Source of the DNA: Methylobacterium goesingense
Lineage (GTDB): Bacteria > Pseudomonadota > Alphaproteobacteria > Rhizobiales > Beijerinckiaceae
DNA: 54,970 nucleotides
NCBI RefSeq assembly: GCF_022179225.1
Contig: NZ_BPQL01000004.1
Coordinates: 1 to 54,970 of the forward strand
Direction of reading: 5' to 3'
The notes under the pieces are model-generated. The model was not told where the DNA came from and made no database searches. It saw nothing but the letters and a program-made list of their open reading frames with translations. This document shows, piece by piece, positions 36,294 through 45,537 of this stretch; position 1 is the first letter of the stretch, and each line of letters starts with the position of its first letter. The position numbers and the translations under genes are program-made.

Positions 36294-37507
36294 TGGATCG
36301 CTCCCTCGCGACGCAGGCGTTCGATGGTCTCGGCATCTCGGCCGAGGTCGGCCAGGACGTCGTCGGTGTGGGCGCCCAGGGCCGGCCCCTGCCAGCGCAC
36401 GCCGCCCGGCGTGCCGGACATCTTGGGCACGATGCCGGGCATCTTGACCCGGGTGCCCCCGGGCAGTTCGGCCTCCAGGATCATGTTGCGGGCCGCGTAG
36501 TGCGGGTCGGCCACGATGTCGGCCACCGAATAGATCCGGCCCGCCGGCACGTCCGCCGCGTCGAGGGCCTGGAGCGCCTCGTCGACGCTGCGCGCCCGCG
36601 ACCAGTCCGCGATCACCCCATCGAGCATGCCGGCCACGGCCGAGCGGCCGTCGTTGCCGCGCAAGGCGGGATCGTCGGCAAGATCCTGCCGGCCGATCAC
36701 GCCCATCAGGCGCCGGAAGATCGGGTCCGAATTGCCCGCGATGACGACGAAGCCGCCGTCCTTCGTCGGATAGGTGTTGGAGGGCGTGATGCCGGGCAGG
36801 GCGCCGCCCGTGCGGGTGCGGACCTCGCCGAGGAGGTCGTATTCCGGCACCAAGCTCTCCATGACGTTGAACACGCTCTCCACGAGGGAGACGTCGATGA
36901 CCTGGCCCGCGCCGGCGTTCGTCTTGACGTGCAGGAGGGCCATGAGGGCGCCGATGACACCGTGCAGCGAGGCCAGCGTGTCGCCGATGCTGACGCCGAC
37001 GCGGGCGGGTGGGCTGTCCGGGCTGCCGGTGGTGAAGCGGATGCCGCCCATCGACTCGCCGATGGCGCCGAAACCGGGCCGGTCGCGGTAGGGCCCGGTC
37101 TGGCCGTAGCCCGAGATGCGGACCATCACGAGGCTGGGGTTGAGGGCCGAGAGCACGTCCCAGCCGAGGCCCAGCTTCTCCAGGCCGCCGGGCCGGAAGT
37201 TCTCCACCACCACGTCGGCGCTGCGGGCGAGATCCTTGACGATCTCCAGGCCCTCCGGCGTCTTCAGGTTGATCGCGATCGACTTCTTGTTGCGGGACTG
37301 CAGGTACCACCAGAGCGAGGTGCCCTCGTGCATCTTGCGCCACTTGCGCAAGGGATCGCCGTCGCCGGGCGTCTCGACCTTGATCACCTCGGCGCCGAAC
37401 TCGGCCATGATCTTGGTGGCGAACGGCGCGGCGATGAGTTGGCCGAGTTCGAGAACTCTGATTCCACTGAGCGGGCCGGTGGCCGAAGCTGTCGCTGAGC
37501 TTGGCAT
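36290..37507 (-). CDS. CaiB/BaiF family CoA-transferase (class III)
   Basis: 405 residues from ATG 37507. Class III transferases move CoA between carboxylates through an aspartyl-CoA intermediate; the catalytic Asp lies in VGVSIGDTLASLHG. N-terminal VLELGQLIAAPFATKIMAEFGAEVIKVE and VVENFRPGGLEKLGLGW are family hallmarks. First enzyme gene after the LysR gene and coupled to the lyase, so it likely activates the imported acid (or its hydrated form) with CoA. Its ribosome-binding site is inside a small hairpin. Confidence 0.93.
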   Translation of the reverse strand: MPSSATASATGPLSGIRVLELGQLIAAPFATKIMAEFGAEVIKVETPGDGDPLRKWRKMHEGTSLWWYLQSRNKKSIAINLKTPEGLEIVKDLARSADVVVENFRPGGLEKLGLGWDVLSALNPSLVMVRISGYGQTGPYRDRPGFGAIGESMGGIRFTTGSPDSPPARVGVSIGDTLASLHGVIGALMALLHVKTNAGAGQVIDVSLVESVFNVMESLVPEYDLLGEVRTRTGGALPGITPSNTYPTKDGGFVVIAGNSDPIFRRLMGVIGRQDLADDPALRGNDGRSAVAGMLDGVIADWSRARSVDEALQALDAADVPAGRIYSVADIVADPHYAARNMILEAELPGGTRVKMPGIVPKMSGTPGGVRWQGPALGAHTDDVLADLGRDAETIERLRREGAIQ

Positions 37508-37515
37508 TGGCGTCT

Positions 37516-37534
37516 CCTCCATTGTTCTTGGAGG
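37516..37534 (-). promoter_or_regulatory. Hairpin covering the CoA-transferase ribosome-binding site
   Basis: On the mRNA, CCTCCA pairs with TGGAGG across a 7-nt loop (AGAACAA). The TGGAGG arm contains the Shine-Dalgarno that lies about 8 nt before ATG 37507. Pairing would hide the ribosome-binding site, so it could tune or condition translation of the first catabolic gene. Confidence 0.4.
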
Positions 37535-37621
37535 TAGCGATATTGTGCCGAATGCCCGAAGTCCAAACGTCATGCGCGAGCGTGCGTTCTCTCTAGGCGA
37601 ACGCTGAGTCCAGCTCCGACC

Positions 37622-38539
37622 TCAGGGGCCGGTGCGCAGGTGCTCGAGGAGCAGGCCGGCTGCCGGGGGGAGGGCGCCCGGCCGCACCACGAGGCTTAAG
37701 CTGCGGTAGGACCATGCATCGGTGAGCGGCACCGCCACGAGGTGCATCTGGGGGCCGAGAAGGGCATGAACGTGGGCGGGCACCACGCCGAGCCCCATGC
37801 CGGCCTGCGCCATCCGGCAGATCGCGTCGAAGCTCGGCACGTGGATGCGCAGGCGCAGGGGCTGCCCGAGGCGACGCGCCTCGTCGCGCAGGGTCATGTA
37901 GATCGAGCTTTCGCGGTGCATCCCGACATGGTCGTGCGCGAGGGTCTCGACGAAGGCGACCGCCTCGCGCCGGGCCAGCGGATGGTCGGCGGGCATGACG
38001 AGGACGAGGCGGTCGCGGCGATAGGGGTAGCTGCGCAGGGAGCGGGCATCGGTGCCGCCGGCGCAGAGGCCGAGATCGGCCACGCCCTCCTCGACGCCGG
38101 CCACCACCCCGCCGCTCGGCCGCTCCTCCAGATCGACCCGGATTCCGGGCTGGACGGCCAGGAAGGCCTGGAGGTCCTCGGGCAGGAACTGCACGATCGC
38201 CGAGAGATTGGCGAGCACCCGGACGAAGCCCCGCACGCCGCGGGCATGCTCCGCGAGTTCGAGGCTGATCTGCTCGGCGCTGGCCAGCATCCTTCGGGTG
38301 TGATGCAGCAGCGTCTCCCCGGCCGGCGTCGGGCGCATCCCGCGCGGCTCCCGGGTGAGGAGCGTGCAGCCCAGGACGCCCTCCAGTTCGGCGAGGCGCT
38401 TGCTGACGGCCGAGGGCGCGATGGCCGCCCGCCGGGCCGCGCCGTTCAGCGTGCCCTCCTCGCAGATGGCCGCGAATAACCGCAGGGTCTTGAGGTCCAG
38501 GCGGTTGAGGATGGACGGGGTCGGAAATCCGTCCGGCAT
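37622..38539 (-). CDS. LysR family transcriptional regulator
   Basis: 305 residues from ATG 38539 with GGAGGAG upstream. Typical N-terminal winged helix (LDLKTLRLFAAICEEGTLNGAARRAAIAPSAVSKR region, about 10-65) and periplasmic-binding-like effector domain (about 95-300). It is read in the same direction as the four metabolic genes downstream rather than divergently. The 114-bp gap to the CoA-transferase probably contains that gene's promoter. The likely effector is the substrate or a CoA-ester of the pathway. Confidence 0.93.
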   Translation of the reverse strand: MPDGFPTPSILNRLDLKTLRLFAAICEEGTLNGAARRAAIAPSAVSKRLAELEGVLGCTLLTREPRGMRPTPAGETLLHHTRRMLASAEQISLELAEHARGVRGFVRVLANLSAIVQFLPEDLQAFLAVQPGIRVDLEERPSGGVVAGVEEGVADLGLCAGGTDARSLRSYPYRRDRLVLVMPADHPLARREAVAFVETLAHDHVGMHRESSIYMTLRDEARRLGQPLRLRIHVPSFDAICRMAQAGMGLGVVPAHVHALLGPQMHLVAVPLTDAWSYRSLSLVVRPGALPPAAGLLLEHLRTGP

Positions 38540-38604
38540 GCCCGCTCCTCCGCGACCCGCGGATCCGAGCCGGCCCGAGTGTATCCCGGCCCCGGTCGGA
38601 GGCG

Positions 38605-39252
38605 TCAATGACCGGGCTGGACCGCCTCGTTCACACCCCTGCGACGGCGTTCGTCGACGAGCCTGGCGAGGGAGCGCCCGACTTCCAGCAGCAGCATGTC
38701 GCTCATCCGCTGTAGCAGCGGCTCGGGGACGGCCTGGAGGGCATTGTGGGCCGCGAGACAATGCTCGGCCGCGTTCTCCAGGGGATTCCGGTCCGGATCG
38801 TGACCATCCGGTGGATTCGCGTCACGCCGGCACCGCGTCCGGGTCATGTCGATCACCACGCCGCTCCCGCGCTGGGGACGCCCGGCTTCGTCGAGGACGG
38901 TCCGACCCCGATCCAGAACCCACCGCACGACGCCGTCCGCCGAGCGGACGCGGTACTCGATCGTGCAGCACATCCCCGTCTCGGCGCTGCGCCGGATCTC
39001 CTGCGCGGTTCGTGCGCGATCCTCGGGATGAATACCGGCGAGGAAGACGTCGAGCGATGCGCCCGTTTCGGCCAGGGCGGGATCGACGTTGAATACCAGG
39101 GCGACGAGGGTATCGGTATAGACCCGGTCGTTCGGAACGTCGTATTCCCACCGCCCGATCACATCCGTAGCATCGATCGCCTGTTGCAGCATTTGTGGCG
39201 GGACCTCCGCCTCACGCACGCGATACGCTCCCATACACGACCCTGATGTCAT
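38605..39252 (-). CDS. PAS-domain protein (stand-alone sensor)
   Basis: 215 residues from ATG 39252 (ATG 39234 also possible). A PAS fold of the PAS_3 type covers about residues 20-130: IGRWEYDVPNDRVYTD, FLAGIHPEDRARTAQEIRRS, then the RVRSADGVVRWVLDRGR C-cap. The remaining ~80 residues are helical and end RSLARLVDERRRRG. No kinase, GGDEF or DNA-binding domain is present, so it is likely a partner or ligand sensor. Upstream DNA is shared with the small divergent gene at 39371. Confidence 0.75.
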   Translation of the reverse strand: MTSGSCMGAYRVREAEVPPQMLQQAIDATDVIGRWEYDVPNDRVYTDTLVALVFNVDPALAETGASLDVFLAGIHPEDRARTAQEIRRSAETGMCCTIEYRVRSADGVVRWVLDRGRTVLDEAGRPQRGSGVVIDMTRTRCRRDANPPDGHDPDRNPLENAAEHCLAAHNALQAVPEPLLQRMSDMLLLEVGRSLARLVDERRRRGVNEAVQPGH

Positions 39253-39370
39253 CGAATCTTCGACGCGAGCATTATCGGGGTACCGGATTGAAAACAACGC
39301 CAGGAGGTGAGATTTCCTGCCACACGCTTCTGTATGCACTTAAGGGCAAATTCGAGAGGCGTCGTTAACG

Positions 39371-39718
39371 TTGAGTAATGAGATGAGTTGCAAGATGGGA
39401 ATGCCCGACGCCGAGCCGTCGAAGGACCGCGAGCCGGACTGGAGATCGGAAGAAGCAGGCCGCTTGCGGCAGCGGAGTCTGCAACTACAGGCGCAGATCG
39501 CCGAAACACTCGGTCTTCCGGTGACGGCGTTCCATCCGGCCGCGACGCTCCGACCGGGCGAGACCGGCGCGCCGGAGGCCGTGCACGACGAGGCCTTCGC
39601 GATGAGCCGTGACTGCTCGGCGCTGATCGAGGCCTTCACCAGCATCACGGATCCTGCGGAGCGTCAGCGTCTGCTGCAGATCGTTCGCGACGCGGCCGCA
39701 CGATCGAGCAAAGTCTGA
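39371..39718 (+). CDS. Hypothetical helical protein
   Basis: 115 residues from TTG 39371; ATG 39383, 39395 or 39401 are alternatives. Highly charged N-terminus, then two amphipathic helices (LRQRSLQLQAQIAETLGLP and ALIEAFTSITDPAERQRLLQ). No family recognised. Soluble and acidic to neutral. Divergent from the PAS protein gene, so the two may be co-regulated. Confidence 0.5.
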   Translation: MSNEMSCKMGMPDAEPSKDREPDWRSEEAGRLRQRSLQLQAQIAETLGLPVTAFHPAATLRPGETGAPEAVHDEAFAMSRDCSALIEAFTSITDPAERQRLLQIVRDAAARSSKV

Positions 39719-39884
39719 ACGCATCGATCGTGCCGGGTTCCCGGGCGCCGTTGCGTGGACGACGGAGGTTGCCGGCGCCCCCGCGAGTTCGATCAATTTC
39801 GCGCATGCCCCATTGCCAGGACCCTGCCGCCGTCGGACATGATGGGCGATCGGACACGTGGTCGGACTGAGTGGGAGCATCACC

Positions 39885-40373
39885 ATGGAACGCCGGGATT
39901 TCTTCGCTGGGCTCGGAGCCGCCGTCGCGCTCTCCGCCGCCACGTCGGCTCTGGCGCAGGCGCCTGAGCCTTCGCACGCGCACGGGGAAGGCCACGGGAT
40001 GCAGGACCACGGGATGCAAGGCCACGGGGCCCACGAGCATCCGCCCCAATTCGCCGCGCTCAAGGAGTCCAGCGCGCGCTGCGTCTCGACCGGCAACGAT
40101 TGCCTGCGGCACTGCTTCGGCATGCTCGCGATGAACGACACCCGCATGGTCGCCTGCATGAAGTCGGTCTACGACCTCGTCCATGCCTGCGGCGCCCTGG
40201 AGACGCTCGCGGCGGTCAATTCCCCGCACACGCGCGTCCTGGCCAAGGCGGTCGGCGAGATCTGCGCGGCCTGCGAAACCGAGTGCGCCAAGTTCCCCGA
40301 CATCGCCGACTGCCGCGCCTGCCGCTCGGCCTGCCAGACCTGCGCCGCCGAGTGTCGGAAGATCGCGGCCTGA
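39885..40373 (+). CDS. Csp1-like copper storage protein (four-helix bundle, Tat-exported)
   Basis: 162 residues from ATG 39885. Twin-arginine leader MERRDFFAGLGAAVAL ending near ALAQA. A Met/His-rich linker (HAHGEGHGMQDHGMQGHG) leads into a helical bundle with 13 cysteines in CxxxC-type spacing (for example CRACRSACQTCAAEC), the same number as in the core of Methylosinus Csp1. Csp1 stores many Cu(I) ions on inward-facing thiols. The exported form suits a copper reserve or detoxification in the periplasm. No other copper gene adjoins it. Confidence 0.85.
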   Translation: MERRDFFAGLGAAVALSAATSALAQAPEPSHAHGEGHGMQDHGMQGHGAHEHPPQFAALKESSARCVSTGNDCLRHCFGMLAMNDTRMVACMKSVYDLVHACGALETLAAVNSPHTRVLAKAVGEICAACETECAKFPDIADCRACRSACQTCAAECRKIAA

Positions 40374-40536
40374 GGGCGGTGCCGTAGGTCACGCCCTTCT
40401 CCGCGGGCCAGCGCCGGTCGGCCATCGAGGCGGCGTCGGCCCGGGTCGGGATCTCGGCGCGGGGCTCGCGGGACCAAGAGGACCGGGCGCGCGCAGGCTG
40501 ACGGAAGCCATCGCCCGGCAGACGTCGGAGGCTCCC
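40374..40536. other. Short intergenic stretch with a possible decayed coding fragment
   Basis: Between the Csp gene and the convergent Rieske gene. On the minus strand one frame reads AEIPTRADAASMADRRWPAE followed by KGVTYGTAL, which looks protein-like but has no start, no extension and no family I can name. It could be a remnant of an earlier gene. No terminator hairpin was found here. Confidence 0.2.
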
Positions 40537-40852
40537 TTACGCCAGCGAGACCCAGAGCCCGTCCGGCCTCACCGCGACGGGCGACAGCCGCAGGGCACGG
40601 AACGACCAGCCCGGCGAGACCGAGCCGTCCCGGAGGTCGAAGGAGGCCTGGTGCCGGGGGCAGTGCAGCCGGCCCGCCGCGCAGCGGCCGAGGGACAGGT
40701 CCGCCCCCTCGTGCGGGCAGGCGCGCTCGGCGGCCACGATCCGCGTCCCGTCCCGCACCAGGATCAGCTGCCGCCCACCGACCCGGACCGGGGTGATCGC
40801 GCGGTCGCCGAGGAGGCTCGCCGGCCCCAGATAGGTCGGGCCCGGCCGCGCC

Positions 40853-40881
<29 letters not shown>
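40537..40881 (-). CDS. Rieske [2Fe-2S] ferredoxin
   Basis: 114 residues. Cluster motifs are CPHEGADLSLG (C-x-H) and CPRHQASF (C-x-x-H), separated by 16 residues, as in small Rieske ferredoxins that feed electrons to oxygenases or accept them from dehydrogenases. Its start overlaps the LivF end by 29 bp, so it is the last gene of the long operon from 52168. No partner oxygenase is present; it may serve the molybdenum hydroxylase or an enzyme encoded elsewhere. Confidence 0.92.
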
Positions 40882-41549
<668 letters not shown>

Positions 41550-41557
<8 letters not shown>

Positions 41558-42383
41558 GCGCGGCCTCCCGAGTGTCCGCCGATTGCTGGGCCTCGGCGAT
41601 CGCCCGGCGGGCGGCGCTGCCCTGGCCGAGATAGGCCTCGATCACGGCCGGGTCGTTGCGGATCGCCTCGGGCGGCCCCTCGGCGATCAGCCGGCCGTAA
41701 TTGAGGACGACGATGCGGTCGGAGACCTCCATCACCATCGGCATGTCGTGCTCGACCAGCAGGAGGGTGACGCCGCGCTCCCGGATCTGCCGGATCAGGC
41801 GCACGAAGACCCGGGTCTCCGAGGCGTTCATGCCCGAGACCGGCTCGTCGAGGAGGAGCATGGCGGGCTCGGTGGCGAGCGCCAGCGCCACCCCGACGAG
41901 GCGCTGCTCGCCGTAGGCCAGCGCCCCCGCCTTCTCCTGCGCGCGTCCCGAGAGGCCGACCCAGTCGAGAAGCGCCTCGGCGCGCGCCCGCAGGCGCCGC
42001 TCGCCGGCGCCTGTGCGGCCGATCAGTGTGTCGAGGAGGCGCGTGCGCGGCGCGGCCGCTCCCTGGCGGTGCAGGCCGATCATGACATTGTCGAACACCG
42101 TGTCGTCGGGAAAGACGCTGGTGCGCTGGAAGGTGCGCGCGAGGCCGAGGCGGGTGATCGCGTGCGGCGGCAGGCCCGCCAGGCCGGTGCCCCGGAACCG
42201 GACCTCGCCCTGGCTCGGCTTGAGGAAGCCCGTCATCACGTTGAAGGCGGTCGTCTTGCCCGCCCCGTTCGGGCCGATCAGGCTGACGATCTCGCCCTCC
42301 CGCACGTCGAAGTGCAGGTCCGCGATGGCCACGAGACCGCCGAAGCGCACGCCGACATGGTCGACGGAGAGGATCACGCTCAT
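41550..42383 (-). CDS. livG: Branched-chain-type ABC transporter ATP-binding protein LivG
   Basis: 277 residues from ATG 42383. Walker A GPNGAGKTT, the LivG-specific insert with ARTFQRTSVFPDDTVFDNVM, signature region LAYGEQRLV and Walker B MLLLDEPVSGMN. Partner of LivF. A C-terminal tail of about 20 residues (QQSADTREAAHA) exceeds the family core. It lies 20 bp after LivM. Confidence 0.93.
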
Positions 42384-42403
42384 CGCGGCACCACCGGGCT
42401 GGC

Positions 42404-43414
42404 TTAGAGGACGGGGGCCCGTGCCGGCCGGGCGCGGGGCGCGAGCCTGGCCAGACCCGGCACGATCCCGCGCGGCATCACGTAGAGGATCACGATCAGC
42501 ACGATTCCGTAGACGATCCACTGCGCTTCCGGCGCCATCACGGGGCGCAGGCCCACGGGCAGCAGACCGAAGATCAGGCCGCCGATCACCGGGCCCATCA
42601 GCGTGCCCTTGCCGCCCGCCACCACCATGATGACCATGCTGACGGTGGTGGAGAACAGGAACACGTCGGGATCGATGATGCGCAGGTAATGCGCGTAGAG
42701 GCTGCCCGCCGCGCCCGCCATGGCGGCCGAGATCACGGTCGCGATGGTGAGGGTGCGGGTGGCGTTGATGCCCACCGAGAGCGCCAGGGACTCGTTCTCC
42801 TTGAGGCCCCGCATCGCCCGGCCGAAGCGCGAGGCGACGAGGCGGGCGATGACGAGGTAACAGAGGGTGCCGACGGCGAGCACGAGGTAGTAGTTCTGCA
42901 GCTTGGTCCGCAGGGTCCAGGTGCCGAGGCCGGGCAGGCCGAGGCTGATCGCCGGAATGCCGGTGAGCGCCAGAGGCCCTTGCGTCAGTTCCACCCAGTT
43001 GAGGGCCACCAGGCGCACCACCTCGGCGAACGAGATCGTCACGATGACGAAGTAGGCGCCCCGCACCCGGAAGGAGAGGCGCCCGATCAGCCAGCCGCAG
43101 GCGCCGGCCGCCAGGATCGCGAGCAGAAAGCCCACGACCGGCGGCCAGGGCTCGTGGACCACGCGGGTGCCGAAGCCGATCTCCACGTCGAAGCCGAGGC
43201 TGGTGAGCGCGCTCACGTAGGCGCCGATGCCGAAGAAAGCGATGTGGCCGAGGCTGAGCTGCCCGGTGAAGCCGAGCAGCAGGTTCAGGCTCATGGCGCC
43301 GATGGTCAGGATACCCGTCGTGATCAGCGCGTTGAGCAGGTAGGGGCTCGCGCTCAGCCCCAGCGGCAGGACGACGAGGCCCGCGAGCAGCGCGAAGGGA
43401 AGCAGCCGGCTCAT
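42404..43414 (-). CDS. livM: Branched-chain-type ABC transporter permease LivM
   Basis: 336 residues from ATG 43414, overlapping the LivH stop (ATGA). About ten membrane segments; LSLNLLLGFTGQLSLGHIAF-like stretch near residue 45 and GRAMRGLKENESLALSVGIN are the LivM signature and EAA-like loop. Forms the inner-membrane channel with LivH. Confidence 0.93.
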   Translation of the reverse strand: MSRLLPFALLAGLVVLPLGLSASPYLLNALITTGILTIGAMSLNLLLGFTGQLSLGHIAFFGIGAYVSALTSLGFDVEIGFGTRVVHEPWPPVVGFLLAILAAGACGWLIGRLSFRVRGAYFVIVTISFAEVVRLVALNWVELTQGPLALTGIPAISLGLPGLGTWTLRTKLQNYYLVLAVGTLCYLVIARLVASRFGRAMRGLKENESLALSVGINATRTLTIATVISAAMAGAAGSLYAHYLRIIDPDVFLFSTTVSMVIMVVAGGKGTLMGPVIGGLIFGLLPVGLRPVMAPEAQWIVYGIVLIVILYVMPRGIVPGLARLAPRARPARAPVL

Positions 43415-44283
43415 CCGATGCGCTCCGCCTTGGCGAACAGGCCCGTCGGCTTCACCAGCAGCACCGCGATGATGATGAGGAAGCCCATGGCGTCCCGGTA
43501 GCCGGAGGAGATGTAGCCGGCGCCGAGTTCCTCGGCGAGCGCCAGGATGAAGCCGCCGATGGCCGCCCCGGTGACGTTGCCGAGCCCGCCCAGGATGACG
43601 ATGGCGAAGGCCTTCAACTCGGCGAGGCCCCCCATCTGCGGGAACACGACGTAGACCGGCCCGAGCAGGGCACCGGCGGCGGCGGCCAGGGAGGACCCGA
43701 GCGCGAAGGTGGCGGTGTCGATGAGGCGCACGTTGACCCCCATCAGGGCCGCCGTGTCGGCGTCCTGGAAGGCGGCCCGCATGGCGAGCCCGAGCTTCGT
43801 GCCGTTGATCAGCGCGTAGGTGAGCGCGATGAGGCCCAGAGCCGCCCCGAGCACGAACAGACGCAGCCAGGAGACCGAGACCGGGCCGATCTGCAGCGGG
43901 GCCTCGGGAAAGGGCGACGGGATCGCCTTGGCGACCCCGCCGAAGATCCACAGGGTCGCCGATTGCAGGGCGATGCCGGCCCCGATCATCACCAGCATGG
44001 TGGTGTCGATGTCGGCCCCCCGGAAGGGCCGCAGCAGCAGCCGCTCGATGGCCGCCCCGAACACGAGTCCGCCGAGGATCGCCACGGGCAGCGCCAGGAA
44101 GAAGTTCAGCCCGAGGGCCGCGACCGCGAGGTACATCAGGTAGGCGCCGACCGTGTAGAGCGCGCCGTGGGTGAAGTTCACCACATTCATGATGCCGAAG
44201 ATCAGGGTCAGCCCGATCCCCAGGAGGGCGTAGGTGCCGCCCAGGATGAGCGTGTTGACGAGGTGCTGGATCAGCTGGTCCAT
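43411..44283 (-). CDS. livH: Branched-chain-type ABC transporter permease LivH
   Basis: 290 residues from ATG 44283; an upstream in-frame extension is rejected because it runs into the binding-protein gene. Eight or so membrane segments; LGIGLTLIFGIMNVVNFTHG is the conserved LivH start and GLGNVTGAAIGGFILALAEE the family C-terminal stretch. A strong palindrome separates it from the binding-protein gene. Confidence 0.93.
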   Translation of the reverse strand: MDQLIQHLVNTLILGGTYALLGIGLTLIFGIMNVVNFTHGALYTVGAYLMYLAVAALGLNFFLALPVAILGGLVFGAAIERLLLRPFRGADIDTTMLVMIGAGIALQSATLWIFGGVAKAIPSPFPEAPLQIGPVSVSWLRLFVLGAALGLIALTYALINGTKLGLAMRAAFQDADTAALMGVNVRLIDTATFALGSSLAAAAGALLGPVYVVFPQMGGLAELKAFAIVILGGLGNVTGAAIGGFILALAEELGAGYISSGYRDAMGFLIIIAVLLVKPTGLFAKAERIG

Positions 44284-44319
44284 GGGCGGCCCCGGGGTTT
44301 CGTGGATCGGCTCAGGCTC

Positions 44320-44341
44320 GCCCTCCCGCGCGCGGGAGGGC
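44320..44341. promoter_or_regulatory. 22-bp palindrome between binding-protein and livH genes
   Basis: Half-site GCCCTCCCGCG followed directly by its reverse complement. In the transcript it starts 10 nt after the binding-protein stop and would fold as an 11-bp hairpin. Such hairpins commonly protect or limit transcripts so that the periplasmic binding protein is made in excess over the membrane parts. Confidence 0.55.
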
Positions 44342-44351
44342 GTGGGGGGTG

Positions 44352-45500
44352 TCAGAGCGTCGGCACGACGACGCGGCCGTCCTTGATCTCGATGAGGTAG
44401 ACGTCGGGCTTGCTCTGGCCGCTCTCCTTGCCGGCGGGGCCGGCCTTGGCGAAGCGGATCGGGCCGTTGAGCCCCGTGAAGTCGACGGACCAGAACGCCT
44501 TGGTGATCGCCGCCGGCTCGGCGGAACCCGCCTTCTCGATGGCGTGGGCGATGGCCCGGATGCCGTCGTAGCCGCGGAAGCTCTCGGTGACGCCCGCGAA
44601 GGCGAAGCCGCGCTTCTTCCACTCGGCGATGAAGCGTTCCGTCGCCTGCGGGTCCGGTGTCTTCTCGGGCAGCCAGGGCAGGAAGGTGGTCAGGTGCATC
44701 GTGCCGTCGGCGGCCGAGCCGGCCTGCGCGATGATCTGGTCGGGGTTCTGCGAGCCGCCGGTGGTGATGACCCGCTTCTTGAGGCCGAGCGCCGCCATCT
44801 GCTTGAACAGGAGCACGAGCTGGTCCACCGCGCTCGTGATCATGATGGTGTCGCTGTCGGAGGCCTTGAGCTTGGAGAGCTGGGCGCTCATGTCCTGCGC
44901 GCCCTGGTCCATGGTCTCGACGAGGCCGACCTGGACACCCTTGTCCTTCAGCATCTTGCCGAAATCGGCGGCGGCACCCCGCCCGAAATCGTTGTTGAGC
45001 ACGAGGAAGTCGGCTTTCTTCATGCCGAGCTTGGCCACCATCGGCGCGAAGGTCTCCGCCTCCAGCGCGGAGGGCGGCGAGATGCGGAAGACGAAGGGAT
45101 TGCCCGAGGTGGTGATCTTGCCGGACGAGGAGGTCTCGACCAGCATCGGCACCGCGTAGTCGATGAGCTTGGGCATCACCGCGAGCGTCAGGCTCGAGCC
45201 CCAGGCGCCCATCAGCACCGGGGTCTTGTCGCTGGTGATCAGCTTCTCGGCCACCGCCGCCGCTTCCGTCGGGTTGCTCTTGTTGTCCTCGACGATCAGC
45301 TCGATCTTTTTGCCCAGCAATCCGCCCCGGGCGTTGATCTCGTCGGCGGCGATCTTCGCGCCGTTGACCACGTAGGTGCCGGAGGCCGCGAACGGCCCGG
45401 TCAGCGGCTCGTTGACGCCGATGCGGATCGTGTCCGCCCGCGCCCCCGTGGCGGCCAGCGCCAGGAGAATCGCGGTCGTGACGGTGAACCTGCTGGGCAT
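44352..45500 (-). CDS. Branched-chain-type ABC transporter substrate-binding protein
   Basis: 382 residues from ATG 45500. Signal peptide ending ATGARA-DT, then the Peripla_BP_6 fold: IRIGVNEPLTGPFAASGTYV, DEINARGGLLGKKIELIVED, and LVLNNDFGRGAAADFGKML. Periplasmic receptor of the LivHMGF system. Encoded between the molybdenum hydroxylase genes and the permeases, so its ligand is probably the hydroxylase substrate or its precursor, not necessarily an amino acid. Confidence 0.92.
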   Translation of the reverse strand: MPSRFTVTTAILLALAATGARADTIRIGVNEPLTGPFAASGTYVVNGAKIAADEINARGGLLGKKIELIVEDNKSNPTEAAAVAEKLITSDKTPVLMGAWGSSLTLAVMPKLIDYAVPMLVETSSSGKITTSGNPFVFRISPPSALEAETFAPMVAKLGMKKADFLVLNNDFGRGAAADFGKMLKDKGVQVGLVETMDQGAQDMSAQLSKLKASDSDTIMITSAVDQLVLLFKQMAALGLKKRVITTGGSQNPDQIIAQAGSAADGTMHLTTFLPWLPEKTPDPQATERFIAEWKKRGFAFAGVTESFRGYDGIRAIAHAIEKAGSAEPAAITKAFWSVDFTGLNGPIRFAKAGPAGKESGQSKPDVYLIEIKDGRVVVPTL

Positions 45501-45537
45501 TCGCGTATCTCCGGTGCGGGGCTGGGGTGAAATCGGA

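Noticed and set aside
33898..36336. An apparent 812-residue fusion of a lyase-overlapping segment and the MFS transporter
   Set aside because: The N-terminal 370 residues are an out-of-frame shadow of the lyase gene; the transporter begins at 35223.
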